A stretch of DNA of 36,518 nt from Nitrospira sp. (GCA_019636875.1 JAHBWR010000025.1:1-36518), one strand, 5' to 3'; positions 16,791 to 25,882 are shown, counted from the stretch's first letter. The notes: generated from the letters alone by a model not told the origin. Numbers and translations: made by a program.

Positions 16791-17786
16791 ATGGTGGCCA
16801 TGGGTCGAATCACAGATGCGCGAATTGGCGTGCTCATGGGAGGACGCTCATCGGAGCGAGACATCTCTCTCAAGACAGGGCAAGCCGTCCATCAGGCGCT
16901 CATCCGTCTCGGATATGAGGCGGTGGCTATCGATGTCACTGATCGGTTGCACCGTGAACTAGAAAATCAGAACGTGGCGCTTGCCTTCCTCTCGCTCCAT
17001 GGGCCTGGTGGTGAGGACGGTACGATACAGGGTTTCCTCGAGACGATGGGGATTCCCTACACGGGGTCCGGGGTACGCGCGAGTGCGGTAGGAATGCATA
17101 AGGGTGTGACTAAAACCCTGCTTGCTGCACATGGTGTTCCAGTGGCAGCTGGAACGGTTGTGCGTGAAGGGGATAGGCCTGCTCTCGCAAGGATTCTCCG
17201 AGAGGCCCATCTCCAGTTGCCGATCGTCGTGAAACCCGTGGCTCAGGGATCAACCATCGGAGTCACGGTCGTGCGACGGGCCGGACAATGGAAAGAGGCA
17301 CTGGCTCTGGCACATCGGTTTGACCAAGAGGCGATGGTGGAGAGCTATATACCCGGACATGAAGCCGCTGTGTCTCTTGTCGGAACGGCAGCAGAAGGGG
17401 TGCAAGTGCTTCCAGCGATCGAAATCGTTGCGCCGGAAGGATTCTATGATTTTTCGGCAAAATACCAAAAGGGTAAGACGCAGTATCTTTGTCCGGCTCC
17501 ATTTCCTCCCAAAGTACTTCGACAGGTCAGCGAACTAGCACGTCGGACTTACACTGTGTTGGGGTGCGAGGGAGCTGCACGAGTAGATTTTCGCATTACT
17601 CCGCGAGGGCGACCGTATGTGTTGGAAATCAATACGGTGCCCGGCATGACAGAAACGAGTTTGTTACCTATGGCCGCGGCTCAGGTCGGCATCGGGTACG
17701 ATGCGCTTGTCGAGCGGATCTTACAATCTGCGCTGGATCGCGTTCCACAATCTGCCTTGGGTGTAAGGCAGGAGTCTGCAGGATGA
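16791..17786 (+). CDS. ddl: D-alanine--D-alanine ligase
   Basis: Ddl joins two D-alanines for the MurF reaction. The 331-residue product has the N-terminal VLMGGRSSERDISLKTG, LHGPGGEDGTIQG, the ATP-grasp core with MHKGVTK and LPIVVKPVAQGSTIGV, and the C-terminal metal-binding YVLEINTVPGMTETSLLP. It is of the DdlB type usually found next to ftsQ. Several starts are possible in a GTG-ATG-GTG-GCC-ATG string at 16788-16802; AAAGGA at 16781-16786 best supports ATG 16791 or the next GTG. The stop overlaps the ftsQ ATG by four bases. Confidence 0.96.
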   Translation: MVAMGRITDARIGVLMGGRSSERDISLKTGQAVHQALIRLGYEAVAIDVTDRLHRELENQNVALAFLSLHGPGGEDGTIQGFLETMGIPYTGSGVRASAVGMHKGVTKTLLAAHGVPVAAGTVVREGDRPALARILREAHLQLPIVVKPVAQGSTIGVTVVRRAGQWKEALALAHRFDQEAMVESYIPGHEAAVSLVGTAAEGVQVLPAIEIVAPEGFYDFSAKYQKGKTQYLCPAPFPPKVLRQVSELARRTYTVLGCEGAARVDFRITPRGRPYVLEINTVPGMTETSLLPMAAAQVGIGYDALVERILQSALDRVPQSALGVRQESAG

Positions 17787-18640
17787 GACTTTTCAAGAAG
17801 AAACGTCTGCCCAAGGCTCCAGGCCCACGAAAGAACGAGTGGAAAGACCCGCAGGGAGACCGAGCCATGAAGGGGACCAGGCGGCTACGAACGGAAAAAC
17901 GGAGCACGCTTGTCCGTTGGGCGAAGGTGGTGACGAGCACCGTTTGCGCCGCCGTACTCATCGGGGTCGCTGCGACATACTCCGGGCCTGCACTACAAGA
18001 TCTTTTGGAAATCAAGACGATCAGCGTTGAAGGCGTCTACCATCTTGATAACAAGCAAGTGCGTGATCTGGCAAAAGTGAAACCCGGTGTGCCACTCCAC
18101 CACATCGTCACGACGGTCATTAAAGAACAGGTCGAGGCCCATCCATGGGTGAAAACGGCTGACGTGACCCGTATACCATTTCACGAATTACGGATCTCCG
18201 TGATTGAGCGGAAGCCTGCCGCGATTGTTCGTGCCGAGTCTCAGAACTTTCTGTGCGACGAGGACGGACATGTGCTGAATAGGCTTGGTCAGCTGGATAA
18301 TGAGGCGCTACCTCTTGTCACCGGGATCGATCTGCCCGGGTTGGTGCGAGGGACAGAATCAGTTCGACATGCGGTGGTATCTGGCATCGAACTCGCAAGA
18401 GTTGTCGGACAGTCGTTCGATGGGCGGCTACACGTGCTCGCGGATAACCCTTCAAGTTTAGTGGCGCTTGTCCAGGGAATGCGATTTCAATTTGGTGATG
18501 AGGCACTCAAGGAACAGTGGGAGCGGTTCCGGCGCGTCAAATCGACGTTAAAGGCACAAAACTTTGACGGTCTGGGGCGTCACGTGAGGGAAGTCGATCT
18601 CCGGTACGAAAATCGAATCATCGTACGGGAAGGGGGGTGA
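17783..18640 (+). CDS. ftsQ: Cell division protein FtsQ
   Basis: The 285-residue product has a basic cytoplasmic N-terminus of about 50 residues, one membrane segment (roughly 52-72), then a POTRA domain starting IKTISVEGVYHLDNKQV, with HPWVKTADVTRIPFHELRISVIERKPAA, the normal FtsQ/DivIB pattern. FtsQ links early and late divisome proteins and binds FtsL and FtsB. I chose ATG 17783 because AGGAG lies nine bases upstream and the ATG overlaps the ddl stop; an in-frame start at 17489 would lie within ddl. Its end overlaps the ftsA start. Confidence 0.94.
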   Translation: MRLFKKKRLPKAPGPRKNEWKDPQGDRAMKGTRRLRTEKRSTLVRWAKVVTSTVCAAVLIGVAATYSGPALQDLLEIKTISVEGVYHLDNKQVRDLAKVKPGVPLHHIVTTVIKEQVEAHPWVKTADVTRIPFHELRISVIERKPAAIVRAESQNFLCDEDGHVLNRLGQLDNEALPLVTGIDLPGLVRGTESVRHAVVSGIELARVVGQSFDGRLHVLADNPSSLVALVQGMRFQFGDEALKEQWERFRRVKSTLKAQNFDGLGRHVREVDLRYENRIIVREGG

Positions 18641-19878
18641 TGGCCGTGTCGAAGCGAGATCACATCCTTGTTGGACTCGACATCGGAACGACGAAGATCT
18701 GCGCAATCGTTGCGGAAGTCGCCGATGCCGGCGGGCTCAATATTATCGGTGTCGGATCGAGTCCCTCACGAGGTCTCCGGAAAGGTGTCGTGGTCGATAT
18801 CGAAAGCACGGTTGAATCGATCAAGAAGGCGGTTGAAGAGGCGGAGTTGCTGGCCGGTGTCCAGATTAACTCGGTCTATACGGGCATCGCGGGTAGCCAC
18901 ATTTCCGCCGAAAACTGTAAGGGCGTGGTGGCGCTCAAGCGAGCTGAGGTGACCCGTGAGGATATCCATCGGGCCATCGAAAGCGCGCGTACCTTGGCCG
19001 TGATCCCTCACGAACGGAAGATCCTTCACGTCTTGCCCCGAGAATATATGGTGGATGGACAGGAAGGGGTCCGCGAGCCATTGGGTTTGTCAGGGCATCG
19101 ACTGGAAGTCAATGTCCATGTCATCACTGGAGCTGTGACCTCTGCACAGAACATTGTCAAGTGTGTGAATCGAGCCGGGCTCGACGTCGTGGACATCATC
19201 CTGCAGCCGCTTGCTTCCAGTGAGGCTGTGCTGAGTCAGGAAGAGCGCGACTTGGGCGTGGCGATGGTCGATTTGGGCGGAGGGACCACGGATCTCGCGA
19301 TCTTCTTGGATGGCAGTATCCGGCACTCAGCGGTTCTTCCGATCGGGGGGCAGAATTTAACGAGAGATTTGGCCTTCGGCCTGATCACGTCGCAGACCGA
19401 GGCAGAGAGAATCAAGACGCAATATGGCATTGCCCGAACCGAATTACTGACGGGCCATCAGATCGTAGAAGTGTTGTCCGTCGGCGACCGCCCCGCACGC
19501 ACATTTTCTCGACGGGATGTTGCAGAAATTTTGGAGCCCCGCGTAGATGAAATGTTTGAACTGGTGCGGAGGGAAATTACCCGTGCTGGTTACGAAGGAA
19601 TATTGGGTGCTGGCGTGGTGATCACCGGAGGCACCTCGTTGTTAGACGGAATGCCTGACGCGGCCGAAAAAGTTTTAAACCTACCAGCTCGACGAGGGGT
19701 ACCCTCAGGTGTTGGGGCACTTCGGGATCAAGTGAGTCATCCCAGCCATTCGACCGGTGTGGGCTTGTTGCTGCACGGTCGGCGACATATCGATGAATTG
19801 GAAACAGCCGGGCTTCGCAATGGAGGAACGTGGGCGCGTATGTTTGGATGGACGAAGAAGGTGCTGGAGATCTTTTAA
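18640..19878 (+). CDS. ftsA: Cell division protein FtsA
   Basis: FtsA is the actin-like protein that ties FtsZ filaments to the membrane. The 412-residue product shows the phosphate-binding [18 protein letters not shown], the second phosphate motif [13 protein letters not shown] and the adenosine motif [12 protein letters not shown]. The IC subdomain typical of FtsA lies in between. The last residues ([15 protein letters not shown]) form the amphipathic membrane-targeting helix. ATG 18640 shares its A with the ftsQ stop and follows a G-rich ribosome site; a GTG one codon upstream is the alternative. ftsZ follows after 58 bases. Confidence 0.97.
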   Translation: MAVSKRDHILVGLDIGTTKICAIVAEVADAGGLNIIGVGSSPSRGLRKGVVVDIESTVESIKKAVEEAELLAGVQINSVYTGIAGSHISAENCKGVVALKRAEVTREDIHRAIESARTLAVIPHERKILHVLPREYMVDGQEGVREPLGLSGHRLEVNVHVITGAVTSAQNIVKCVNRAGLDVVDIILQPLASSEAVLSQEERDLGVAMVDLGGGTTDLAIFLDGSIRHSAVLPIGGQNLTRDLAFGLITSQTEAERIKTQYGIARTELLTGHQIVEVLSVGDRPARTFSRRDVAEILEPRVDEMFELVRREITRAGYEGILGAGVVITGGTSLLDGMPDAAEKVLNLPARRGVPSGVGALRDQVSHPSHSTGVGLLLHGRRHIDELETAGLRNGGTWARMFGWTKKVLEIF

Positions 19879-19936
19879 CCTTGGTCCGGCAGGAGGCCGG
19901 TGGTCGTCCTGCGGGGTGATCGGAGGAGGTGGCTCA

Positions 19937-21133
19937 ATGTTCTCATTTCAAGAAGATGTGTTGTCGCCGGTCCGTATCAAAGTCATCGGAATCGGCGGGG
20001 CCGGATGCAACGCCATTAACACCATGATCACCTCCGGATTGTCTCGTGTGGATTTTATCGCGAGTAACACCGACCTCCAGGCGCTCGATCGATCCTTGGC
20101 CCCCTATAAGATACAACTCGGGCCCGATCGGACTCGCGGGTTGGGTGCTGGTGCCAAGCCGGAAATCGGACGGGATGCGGCGCTCGAAAGTCGAGAGCAT
20201 ATCCGTGAATGTATCGACGGCGCGGACATGGTCTTTGTCACCGCCGGGATGGGTGGAGGAACGGGAACAGGTGCCGCGCCCATTGTGGCCAGCATTGCCA
20301 GAGAGATGGGGATTCTCACGGTCGGTGTCGTCACAAAGCCCTTTCAGTATGAAGGGCAGCGTCGACACAAACATGCCGAAGAAGGAATCCGAGAACTACG
20401 TCGACATGTCGACACCTTGCTCGTCATCCCCAACCAGCGACTGCTGGGCATTGTGGATAAGGCCACCCCGCTGCTCGAAGCATTCAAGGTGGCAGACGAT
20501 GTCCTTCGCCAGGCCATTCAAGGCATCGCTGACGTCATCACGACAACAGGCCATGTCAACGTGGATTTTGCCGACGTCCGCACCGTGATGTCGCATACTG
20601 GGCGTGCGGTGATGGGGATGGGTGTTGCTCAGGGACAGAATCGGGCGATTGAAGCCGCACAAAAAGCGATGTGCAGCCCTCTCCTGGAGGAGGGAAGTGT
20701 TGAGGGAGCCCGCGGAGTTCTCCTCAATATTACAGGAGGCCCCAGCATGTCGCTGCATGAGATTGAGGAAGCAGCGTCCATAATACAGCAGACGGCGGAT
20801 CCCGAGGCGAACATCATTGTCGGACAGGTCATCAATCCAGACATTGGTGAGGAATTAATCATTACGGTCATTGCCACCGGATTTGAACGGGACGAGAATC
20901 TAGCGATTGCCGGGACTGAGGCAGATCGAGCACCGAATCGGCTGACCAAGCCGATCCAACCAGTGCTGGCCGGCGTCGTCGCCTCCCTTGGGACAGAGCG
21001 ACCGATAAAGGATCTCGACCGCCCGACATATTTGAGGCGTCTAAGTGAAGCACGAGAGTCGGCGGATCGAGCTGCACTGACAGGTGAGGATGAGTGGGAT
21101 GTCCCGACGTTTCTTCGTAAGCAAGCAGACTAA
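19937..21133 (+). CDS. ftsZ: Cell division protein FtsZ
   Basis: FtsZ is the tubulin-like GTPase that forms the division ring. The 398-residue product has the GTP-binding [11 protein letters not shown], the G-box GGGTGTG at residues 106-112, and the T7 catalytic loop N-V-D-F-A-D at 208-213. The C-terminal tip [11 protein letters not shown] is the conserved peptide that binds FtsA and other partners; the linker before it is about 70 residues. I chose ATG 19937 because an excellent GGAGGAGGT lies seven bases upstream; a longer in-frame start inside ftsA has no support. It is the strongest ribosome site in the cluster, fitting the need for more FtsZ than FtsA. Confidence 0.98.
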   Translation: MFSFQEDVLSPVRIKVIGIGGAGCNAINTMITSGLSRVDFIASNTDLQALDRSLAPYKIQLGPDRTRGLGAGAKPEIGRDAALESREHIRECIDGADMVFVTAGMGGGTGTGAAPIVASIAREMGILTVGVVTKPFQYEGQRRHKHAEEGIRELRRHVDTLLVIPNQRLLGIVDKATPLLEAFKVADDVLRQAIQGIADVITTTGHVNVDFADVRTVMSHTGRAVMGMGVAQGQNRAIEAAQKAMCSPLLEEGSVEGARGVLLNITGGPSMSLHEIEEAASIIQQTADPEANIIVGQVINPDIGEELIITVIATGFERDENLAIAGTEADRAPNRLTKPIQPVLAGVVASLGTERPIKDLDRPTYLRRLSEARESADRAALTGEDEWDVPTFLRKQAD

Positions 21134-21174
21134 TTTCGTCTTGCTCATCTGCTGATGGAATGGTGAGAATTGCT

Positions 21175-21918
21175 ATGGCGGGAACCTCATTCATAACCGT
21201 ACCCGCATTTTCGGATACCCGAAATCGGATCCGGCACTTTTTTGGCACTCGGCAGCATGCTATCGGGCTTGACCTTGAACTTGGTGTTCCTCGACAGGGT
21301 GTAGCCGGGGCAGGAGCCGCATCCTGGACGCTGACGGTGAAGCAGGTTCATGGAACGGAAGCGCTTGTGGTGGATCGTGCGCTGACGTCAACCGATCGAT
21401 TTGTAGGAGGATGGGATGCCCTGGTGACCGATCAACCAGGCGTGATGGTGGCGGTGCGGACGGCGGACTGTGTTCCAGTCTTGATGTATGATCCCGTACA
21501 TCGAGTAGTGGCCGCGGTCCATGCGGGTTGGCGAGGGGCCGTGGCAGGTATCGTCCCGAAAACGATGGCCCTCTTGGAGTCGTCTTTTGGGTCACGCCCA
21601 GACCAGGTACGGATCAGTATCGGCCCATCTGCAGGAGCCTGCTGCTACGAAGTGGATGAACCGGTGTTAGAGGGCCTGCGCAAGGGGTGGTCCGGTTGGG
21701 AAAAGGTGGTCCACAATCGAAAGAGTAGGAGCGCACATTTGGACTTGAAGGCCCTTATTCACGACCAGGTGCGGACGCATGGCGCCGCTCCGCAACGTGT
21801 GACGACCGTCAATCTCTGTACGATTTGTCATGACGATCTCTTTTTTTCGTATCGACGAGAGGGGAAAGTAAACGGTACTATGGTGAGTGCGATTGGCGTG
21901 CCGTTGAATCGAAGGTAA
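21175..21918 (+). CDS. pgeF: PgeF/YlmD family laccase-domain protein (purine nucleoside phosphorylase / peptidoglycan editing factor)
   Basis: The 247-residue product has the family motifs KQVHG, the DCVPVLMYDP cysteine region, AAVHAGWRGAVAGI and SIGPSAGACCYEV, with NLCTICHDDLFFSYRREG at the end. His in KQVHG, Cys in TADCVP and His in HAGWRG form the metal site. Members have been shown to be zinc- or copper-dependent adenosine deaminases or nucleoside phosphorylases; E. coli YfiH prevents L-Ser from being placed in peptidoglycan by MurC, which would suit a dcw neighbour. The start is uncertain: ATG 21175 has GGTGAG seven bases upstream, ATG 21160 adds five residues. It lies 41 bases after ftsZ, as ylmD does in Gram-positive bacteria. 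Confidence 0.92.
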   Translation: MAGTSFITVPAFSDTRNRIRHFFGTRQHAIGLDLELGVPRQGVAGAGAASWTLTVKQVHGTEALVVDRALTSTDRFVGGWDALVTDQPGVMVAVRTADCVPVLMYDPVHRVVAAVHAGWRGAVAGIVPKTMALLESSFGSRPDQVRISIGPSAGACCYEVDEPVLEGLRKGWSGWEKVVHNRKSRSAHLDLKALIHDQVRTHGAAPQRVTTVNLCTICHDDLFFSYRREGKVNGTMVSAIGVPLNRR

Positions 21919-22002
21919 ACTGCTGTCGCTCATTCTTGCGTGTGCCCCCTAGCCTAGAGACCGTTCACTCAAAGCAATGGATACGATACATGAGGAAGGG
22001 TG

Positions 22003-22713
22003 ATGGAAGCGCTCGTTGAAGGGACGATTGCCCAACGCGTCCAATCGGTACTGGCGAAGATTCGCTCGGCCGAGGAGAGAGCGGGACGTCCTGCAGGGAG
22101 TGTTCGTCTGGTGGCTGCGACAAAAACCGTTGCAGTTGACCGGATGAAGGAGGGAGTCAGTGCCGGTTTAACGATCTTAGGCGAGAATCGTGTTCAGGAG
22201 GCGCTTCCCAAAGTAGCCGCGTTCTCAGAGACACCGGTGCGATGGCATTTTCTTGGACAATTGCAGCGCAGGAAGGTGCGATCGGTGATCGGCCTCTTCG
22301 AGGTGATTCATTCGGTAGACAGCGTGGAGCTGGCTCAGGAAATCGATCGACGAGCCGGAGAAGCCGGCTGCCATCAGGATGTCTTGATCGAGATCAATAT
22401 TGGAAACGAACCGACGAAAGCCGGGTTTTCTCCGGCTGATGTGACCCAGGCCGTCACCATCATGGCGGAGTTTTCTCACATCGGGATTAGAGGATTGATG
22501 ACTATTCCTCCACAGACTGATCATCCTAATGAGGCCCGGCCGTACTTTCGAAAACTTCACGAGTTGGCTCAACAGATCGCAGCACGGAGGATCCCATCTG
22601 TGAAGATGGATGAACTGTCGATGGGCATGTCGAACGACTATGAGGTCGCCATTGAGGAAGGCGCGACACTCGTTCGGGTCGGCACCGCGATTTTCGGGAC
22701 ACGCCATGTCTAA
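22003..22713 (+). CDS. yggS: YggS/YlmE family pyridoxal phosphate homeostasis protein
   Basis: The 236-residue product is a PLP-binding alpha/beta-barrel protein of the YggS/PROSC family. It has RLVAATKTVAVDRM, in which Lys41 should bind PLP, then GENRVQEALPK, WHFLGQLQRRK, FEVIHSVDSVELA, GLMTIPPQ and the phosphate-binding SMGMSNDYEVAIEEGATLVRVGTAIFG. The family keeps PLP and related vitamers in balance and has no known catalytic activity. ATG 22003 follows GAGGAAGG; the GTG just before it is the alternative. It lies 84 bases after pgeF and overlaps proC by eight bases. Confidence 0.95.
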   Translation: MEALVEGTIAQRVQSVLAKIRSAEERAGRPAGSVRLVAATKTVAVDRMKEGVSAGLTILGENRVQEALPKVAAFSETPVRWHFLGQLQRRKVRSVIGLFEVIHSVDSVELAQEIDRRAGEAGCHQDVLIEINIGNEPTKAGFSPADVTQAVTIMAEFSHIGIRGLMTIPPQTDHPNEARPYFRKLHELAQQIAARRIPSVKMDELSMGMSNDYEVAIEEGATLVRVGTAIFGTRHV

Positions 22714-23524
22714 GACGGCCCTCACGCAGAACCTGGGCTTTCTCGGCGGTGGCCGTATGGCCGAGGCGCTGATCAATGGCGTGCTCTCGGCGAAGTGGTA
22801 CCGCCCTGACCAAATCCATGTGGCGGATCCTGATAGGGGCCGGTTGGATCATCTCAAGACACGATACGGAGTTCAGATCAATGTGGCGAACCATGAGGTC
22901 GTCGCTCTGAGCGACGTCATCATATTGGCGGTGAAACCACAGGTGATCGTCGAGGCCCTCACGGGAATTCGTGGGGTGTTGACGAATCACCTGGTGATTT
23001 CCGTAGCGGCTGGCGTCACGATCGATCGCATCAGAGACCTGTGTGCCCCTGCCGCACGCATCATCCGCGCGATGCCCAACACACCGGCTATGGTCGGTGA
23101 AGGCATTACGGCGTTGGCAATCGGTCCGAATCTTGACGAGGAAGCAGTCGCTTGTGCCGAGGGAATCCTGCGATCGGTCGGCCGAGTCGTCAGGATTCAG
23201 GAACAGCTGATGGATGCCGTCACCGGATTGAGTGGAAGCGGGCCTGCGTACGTCTTTCTCGTGATTGAAGCGATGACTGACGGTGGGGTGAAAATGGGGT
23301 TGCCACGCGAGACGGCCAGTCTGCTTGCGGCGCAAACCGTGCTTGGGGCTGCGCGGATGGTGTTGGAAACCGGACAGCATCCGGCTCGACTGAAGGATCA
23401 AGTGACCTCTCCCGGTGGTACGACCATGGCTGGTCTTCATCGCTTGGAACAGGGAAGGGTTCGAGCCGTCCTCATCGATGCGATTGAAACTGCGACGAAA
23501 CGTTCCAAGGAGCTTGGAGGCTGA
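22706..23524 (+). CDS. proC: Pyrroline-5-carboxylate reductase
   Basis: ProC makes proline from pyrroline-5-carboxylate with NAD(P)H in the cytoplasm. The 272-residue product has the Rossmann motif NLGFLGGGRMAEALINGVL, ILAVKPQVIVEAL, RAMPNTPAMVGEGITAL, and the C-terminal signature AVTGLSGSGPAYVFLVIEAM with TSPGGTTMAGLHRLEQG. ATG 22706 lies in the last codons of yggS, an eight-base overlap; the longer in-frame start is inside yggS. It ends one base into the yggT start. The yggS-proC pair is common in many bacteria because of translational coupling, and here it sits inside the ylm row. Confidence 0.97.
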   Translation: MSKTALTQNLGFLGGGRMAEALINGVLSAKWYRPDQIHVADPDRGRLDHLKTRYGVQINVANHEVVALSDVIILAVKPQVIVEALTGIRGVLTNHLVISVAAGVTIDRIRDLCAPAARIIRAMPNTPAMVGEGITALAIGPNLDEEAVACAEGILRSVGRVVRIQEQLMDAVTGLSGSGPAYVFLVIEAMTDGGVKMGLPRETASLLAAQTVLGAARMVLETGQHPARLKDQVTSPGGTTMAGLHRLEQGRVRAVLIDAIETATKRSKELGG

Positions 23525-23820
23525 TGTTTGTAATGGGAAATACCTTGTTGGGCCTGGCGACAGTGCTAGACTACCTATTGACCTTTTATAGTTGGATCAT
23601 CATTGCGCGGGCACTCATCTCGTGGGTGAACCCGGATCCGTGGAATCCTATCGTTCAATTCTTGAGCCGTGCAACGGAACCTGTGCTCGCGCCAATCCGA
23701 CGGCGACTCAGCTTAGGGATGGGGATCGACCTGTCGCCGCTGATTGCCATCGCAGCGATCTGGTTCCTACAGATCGCCGTTGTCCAGTCGATGAAGGATG
23801 CGGCATTACGAATGAACTGA
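23524..23820 (+). CDS. yggT: YggT/YlmG family membrane protein
   Basis: The 98-residue product has two hydrophobic segments (about residues 6-30 and 72-90) joined by the family signature ARALISWVNPDPWNPIVQFLSRATEPVLAPIRR. YggT/YlmG proteins are small membrane proteins found after ftsZ or proC; in chloroplasts and cyanobacteria YlmG affects nucleoid arrangement, and other roles in division or osmotic response have been proposed. The start codon shares one base with the proC stop. divIVA starts 21 bases later. Confidence 0.93.
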   Translation: MFVMGNTLLGLATVLDYLLTFYSWIIIARALISWVNPDPWNPIVQFLSRATEPVLAPIRRRLSLGMGIDLSPLIAIAAIWFLQIAVVQSMKDAALRMN

Positions 23821-23841
23821 GTTCATATTGGGGAGGATGCC

Positions 23842-24354
23842 ATGAAGATTACACCACTCGACATTCAGCAGATGGTTTTTCAGGTCAAACTTCGTGGCTA
23901 TGACCGTGATGAGGTCAACCGCTTTCTCGAGGACATTTCGCAAACGGTCGAGTTCTTAAATCGTGACAATGCGACATTGCGTGACCGTATTGACTCGCTT
24001 GAACAGCAAGTGTCGGAACTCAAACGAACTGAGGCGACGTTATCCAATACGCTGGTATCGGCACAGTCGTTGGCGGACGACGTCAAGCGAAGCGCTCAAC
24101 GAGATGCCGATCTGATCGTCAAAGAAGCAGAGTTGAAAGCCGGTGAGCTGTTTCGACAGGCTCGTGCCGAGCTGGGAAACACGCAGCGAGACCTTGCCGT
24201 CCTGCAGAAGCAACGGTTGCTCATGGTGGAACGAATGCGCGCGACATTGAATACGTTTGAGAGGATGCTGGATGTCGAGGCCAGCGAAGCCTACCAGGAA
24301 CATAACACCATCCGTGAGGAAAAGATGGAAGGTGAGTCGACCCCTGCCCGGTAA
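23842..24354 (+). CDS. divIVA: DivIVA domain-containing protein
   Basis: The 170-residue product begins MKITPLDIQQMVFQVKLRGYDRDEVNRFLEDI, split by residue 16 as the short DivIVA lipid-binding head, with VNRFL typical of the family. The rest is almost entirely coiled coil (about residues 30-150, with many Glu, Arg, Gln and Leu). DivIVA binds curved membrane at poles and septa and recruits partners such as MinJ or growth factors in Gram-positive bacteria. GGGGAGGA lies four bases before the ATG. It closes the ftsZ-ylm row. In a diderm its partners are unknown; MinCDE or MglA-type systems are not in this window. Confidence 0.92.
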   Translation: MKITPLDIQQMVFQVKLRGYDRDEVNRFLEDISQTVEFLNRDNATLRDRIDSLEQQVSELKRTEATLSNTLVSAQSLADDVKRSAQRDADLIVKEAELKAGELFRQARAELGNTQRDLAVLQKQRLLMVERMRATLNTFERMLDVEASEAYQEHNTIREEKMEGESTPAR

Positions 24355-24416
24355 TCACGATATTCGATGGCAGGGCCGATGGGCGGGAGGTCATCAAGTC
24401 GATCGCGTCTGTCGGA

Positions 24417-25583
24417 ATGGCCATCATCTCCATGCCTGATCTGCGAATTGTTCAATCAGCGCTCGACCAAGCCGTTAAGGATGGAGTGTTTCCCGGAGCG
24501 GTCTTGGCCGTGCGGCATGGAGAGCGACCGGTTGTTCACTTTTCCATTGGCAATCTCTCCACGTCTCCGCCTGGGTTCCCCGTTACTCCATCAACGACGT
24601 ATGATCTCGCGTCATTGACCAAGCCCTTGGTGACAGGCACGTCTCTAGCGATGCTCATCCAGAACGGTCGCTGTGGTTTAGGGGATCGAGTAGCCGATTA
24701 TCTTCCGGAGTGTGCCGATACTCCGATCGGTTCGGCCACGCTTCGCCACCTGTTGACCCATGCGTCTGGGTTACCAGGGTGGCGAGGCTACTACGAGCGA
24801 CTGAATGCAAGCGGGCGAGTTCCTGCGTCAGATGCAGAACGAGCCGCTGCAAAACAGTCCATGCTCGACTGCATTCGGTCCGAAGGGCTGATCTATGAAC
24901 GAGGCACACGGAGCCTCTATAGCGACCTTGGCTTTATGCTACTCGGCTTCATCATTGAGCGCTGCGGCGGACTTTCGCTGAGTGCGTTTTTCAAGGAGCG
25001 CATCCTGGCATCCTTGGGTGAATCTAGGCTGGAATTCGTTTTGCCGGAACGGTTAGCGGAGTATCTGGAAGCGAAGACGAAAGAGGGTGGTGGCGTCGCG
25101 CCGACAGAGGTAGATCCGTGGCGAGGTCGGCTTCTCCATGGAGAAGTGCATGATGAGAATGCCGCGGCGTTGGGTGGCGAGGCCGGTCATGCGGGGTTAT
25201 TCGGGCCGGCTGACTCTGTCTTGACGATCACCGGTATCTGGATGCAAGCCTATCATCGACGAACCTCCCTCCTCGATCAGGATCTTGTGCGGGTATTCAC
25301 CAGACGACAGAATCAAGAAGGCTCCTCAAGCTGGGCCCTTGGGTGGGACACGCCGTCAGTGCAATCATCGGCGGGTCGGTATTTTTCAGGTCGGTCGTTT
25401 GGCCACCTGGGCTACACGGGAACGTCAGTGTGGATTGATCCGGAGGCGGAGTTAGAGGTGGTGCTGCTTTCGAATCGAGTACATCCAACCAGAAAAAACG
25501 ACGCGATCAGGGGTTTTCGACCGATGATCCATGACTTGGTGTATCGCGAATTCGTTGGTTCCGATCAAGGCAGGTCTGGGTAG
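24417..25583 (+). CDS. Beta-lactamase-fold serine hydrolase (PF00144 family)
   Basis: The 388-residue product belongs to the beta-lactamase/transpeptidase-like family. It has S-L-T-K with Ser66 and Lys69, Y-S-D at 168-170, and H-L-G at 330-332 in the place of the K-T-G triad. RHLLTHASGLPGW is also typical. There is no signal peptide, so it is probably cytoplasmic. Possible activities are esterase, D-amino acid peptidase or, as for Bacillus YbbE/AmiE, muropeptide amidase; the position after a cell wall cluster makes the last attractive but unproven. The start is unclear: neither ATG 24417 nor ATG 24432 has a ribosome site, and the frame is open back to divIVA. Its 3' end overlaps the convergent small gene by 19 bases. 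Confidence 0.85.
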   Translation: MAIISMPDLRIVQSALDQAVKDGVFPGAVLAVRHGERPVVHFSIGNLSTSPPGFPVTPSTTYDLASLTKPLVTGTSLAMLIQNGRCGLGDRVADYLPECADTPIGSATLRHLLTHASGLPGWRGYYERLNASGRVPASDAERAAAKQSMLDCIRSEGLIYERGTRSLYSDLGFMLLGFIIERCGGLSLSAFFKERILASLGESRLEFVLPERLAEYLEAKTKEGGGVAPTEVDPWRGRLLHGEVHDENAAALGGEAGHAGLFGPADSVLTITGIWMQAYHRRTSLLDQDLVRVFTRRQNQEGSSSWALGWDTPSVQSSAGRYFSGRSFGHLGYTGTSVWIDPEAELEVVLLSNRVHPTRKNDAIRGFRPMIHDLVYREFVGSDQGRSG

Positions 25584-25882
25584 TCGATCCACGTCTCCTT
25601 CTCAGCGAGATAGCGCGTCCCCTTGAAATTGGCCCTCGTCCGTAAACGACTGAACCCTGACTCCTGAAGTTTCCCCACGAGCTCCTTCACCGCTGCGGCG
25701 ATGGTCTGGTGCGCCTGGCTTTCAACAATGAAGGCTTCATACATCACCTTGGCCGAATACCCGGCCGTTGTCCGATTCACCAATATTGCGCGGTTGAAAT
25801 AGCGGTCGCTCGGATCCACCCCTTCAACCTGATGCTTCTCAACCAATCCTTCCTTTTTGAACATCAGCGGCAAGGTACTCAT
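25565..25882 (-). CDS. Conserved-looking hypothetical protein, 105 residues
   Basis: I do not recognise this protein. It is 105 residues, soluble, charged, with no signal or membrane segment. The order suggests an N-terminal beta-rich half (about residues 25-55, including a TTAGYSAKVMYEAFIVES stretch), a helix AHQTIAAAVKELVGKLQESGF and a final strand region ending in WIDYPDLP. This could be a small alpha-beta fold. Support for a real gene: a GAGGA about ten bases before the ATG, a TATAAT box upstream, protein-like composition and no other gene over its length except a 19-base tail overlap. It is divergent from pgsA, with a 157-base shared control region. Confidence 0.7.
   Translation of the reverse strand: MSTLPLMFKKEGLVEKHQVEGVDPSDRYFNRAILVNRTTAGYSAKVMYEAFIVESQAHQTIAAAVKELVGKLQESGFSRLRTRANFKGTRYLAEKETWIDYPDLP

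Noticed and set aside
22526..23440. 304-codon minus-strand open frame over yggS and proC
   Set aside because: Basic, His-rich, non-protein-like sequence fully antisense to two well conserved genes; codon composition explains the lack of stops.
3498..24354. The division cluster as a novel system
   Set aside because: Every gene belongs to a well-known family in a recognised order; only details of its control and 3' end are unusual.
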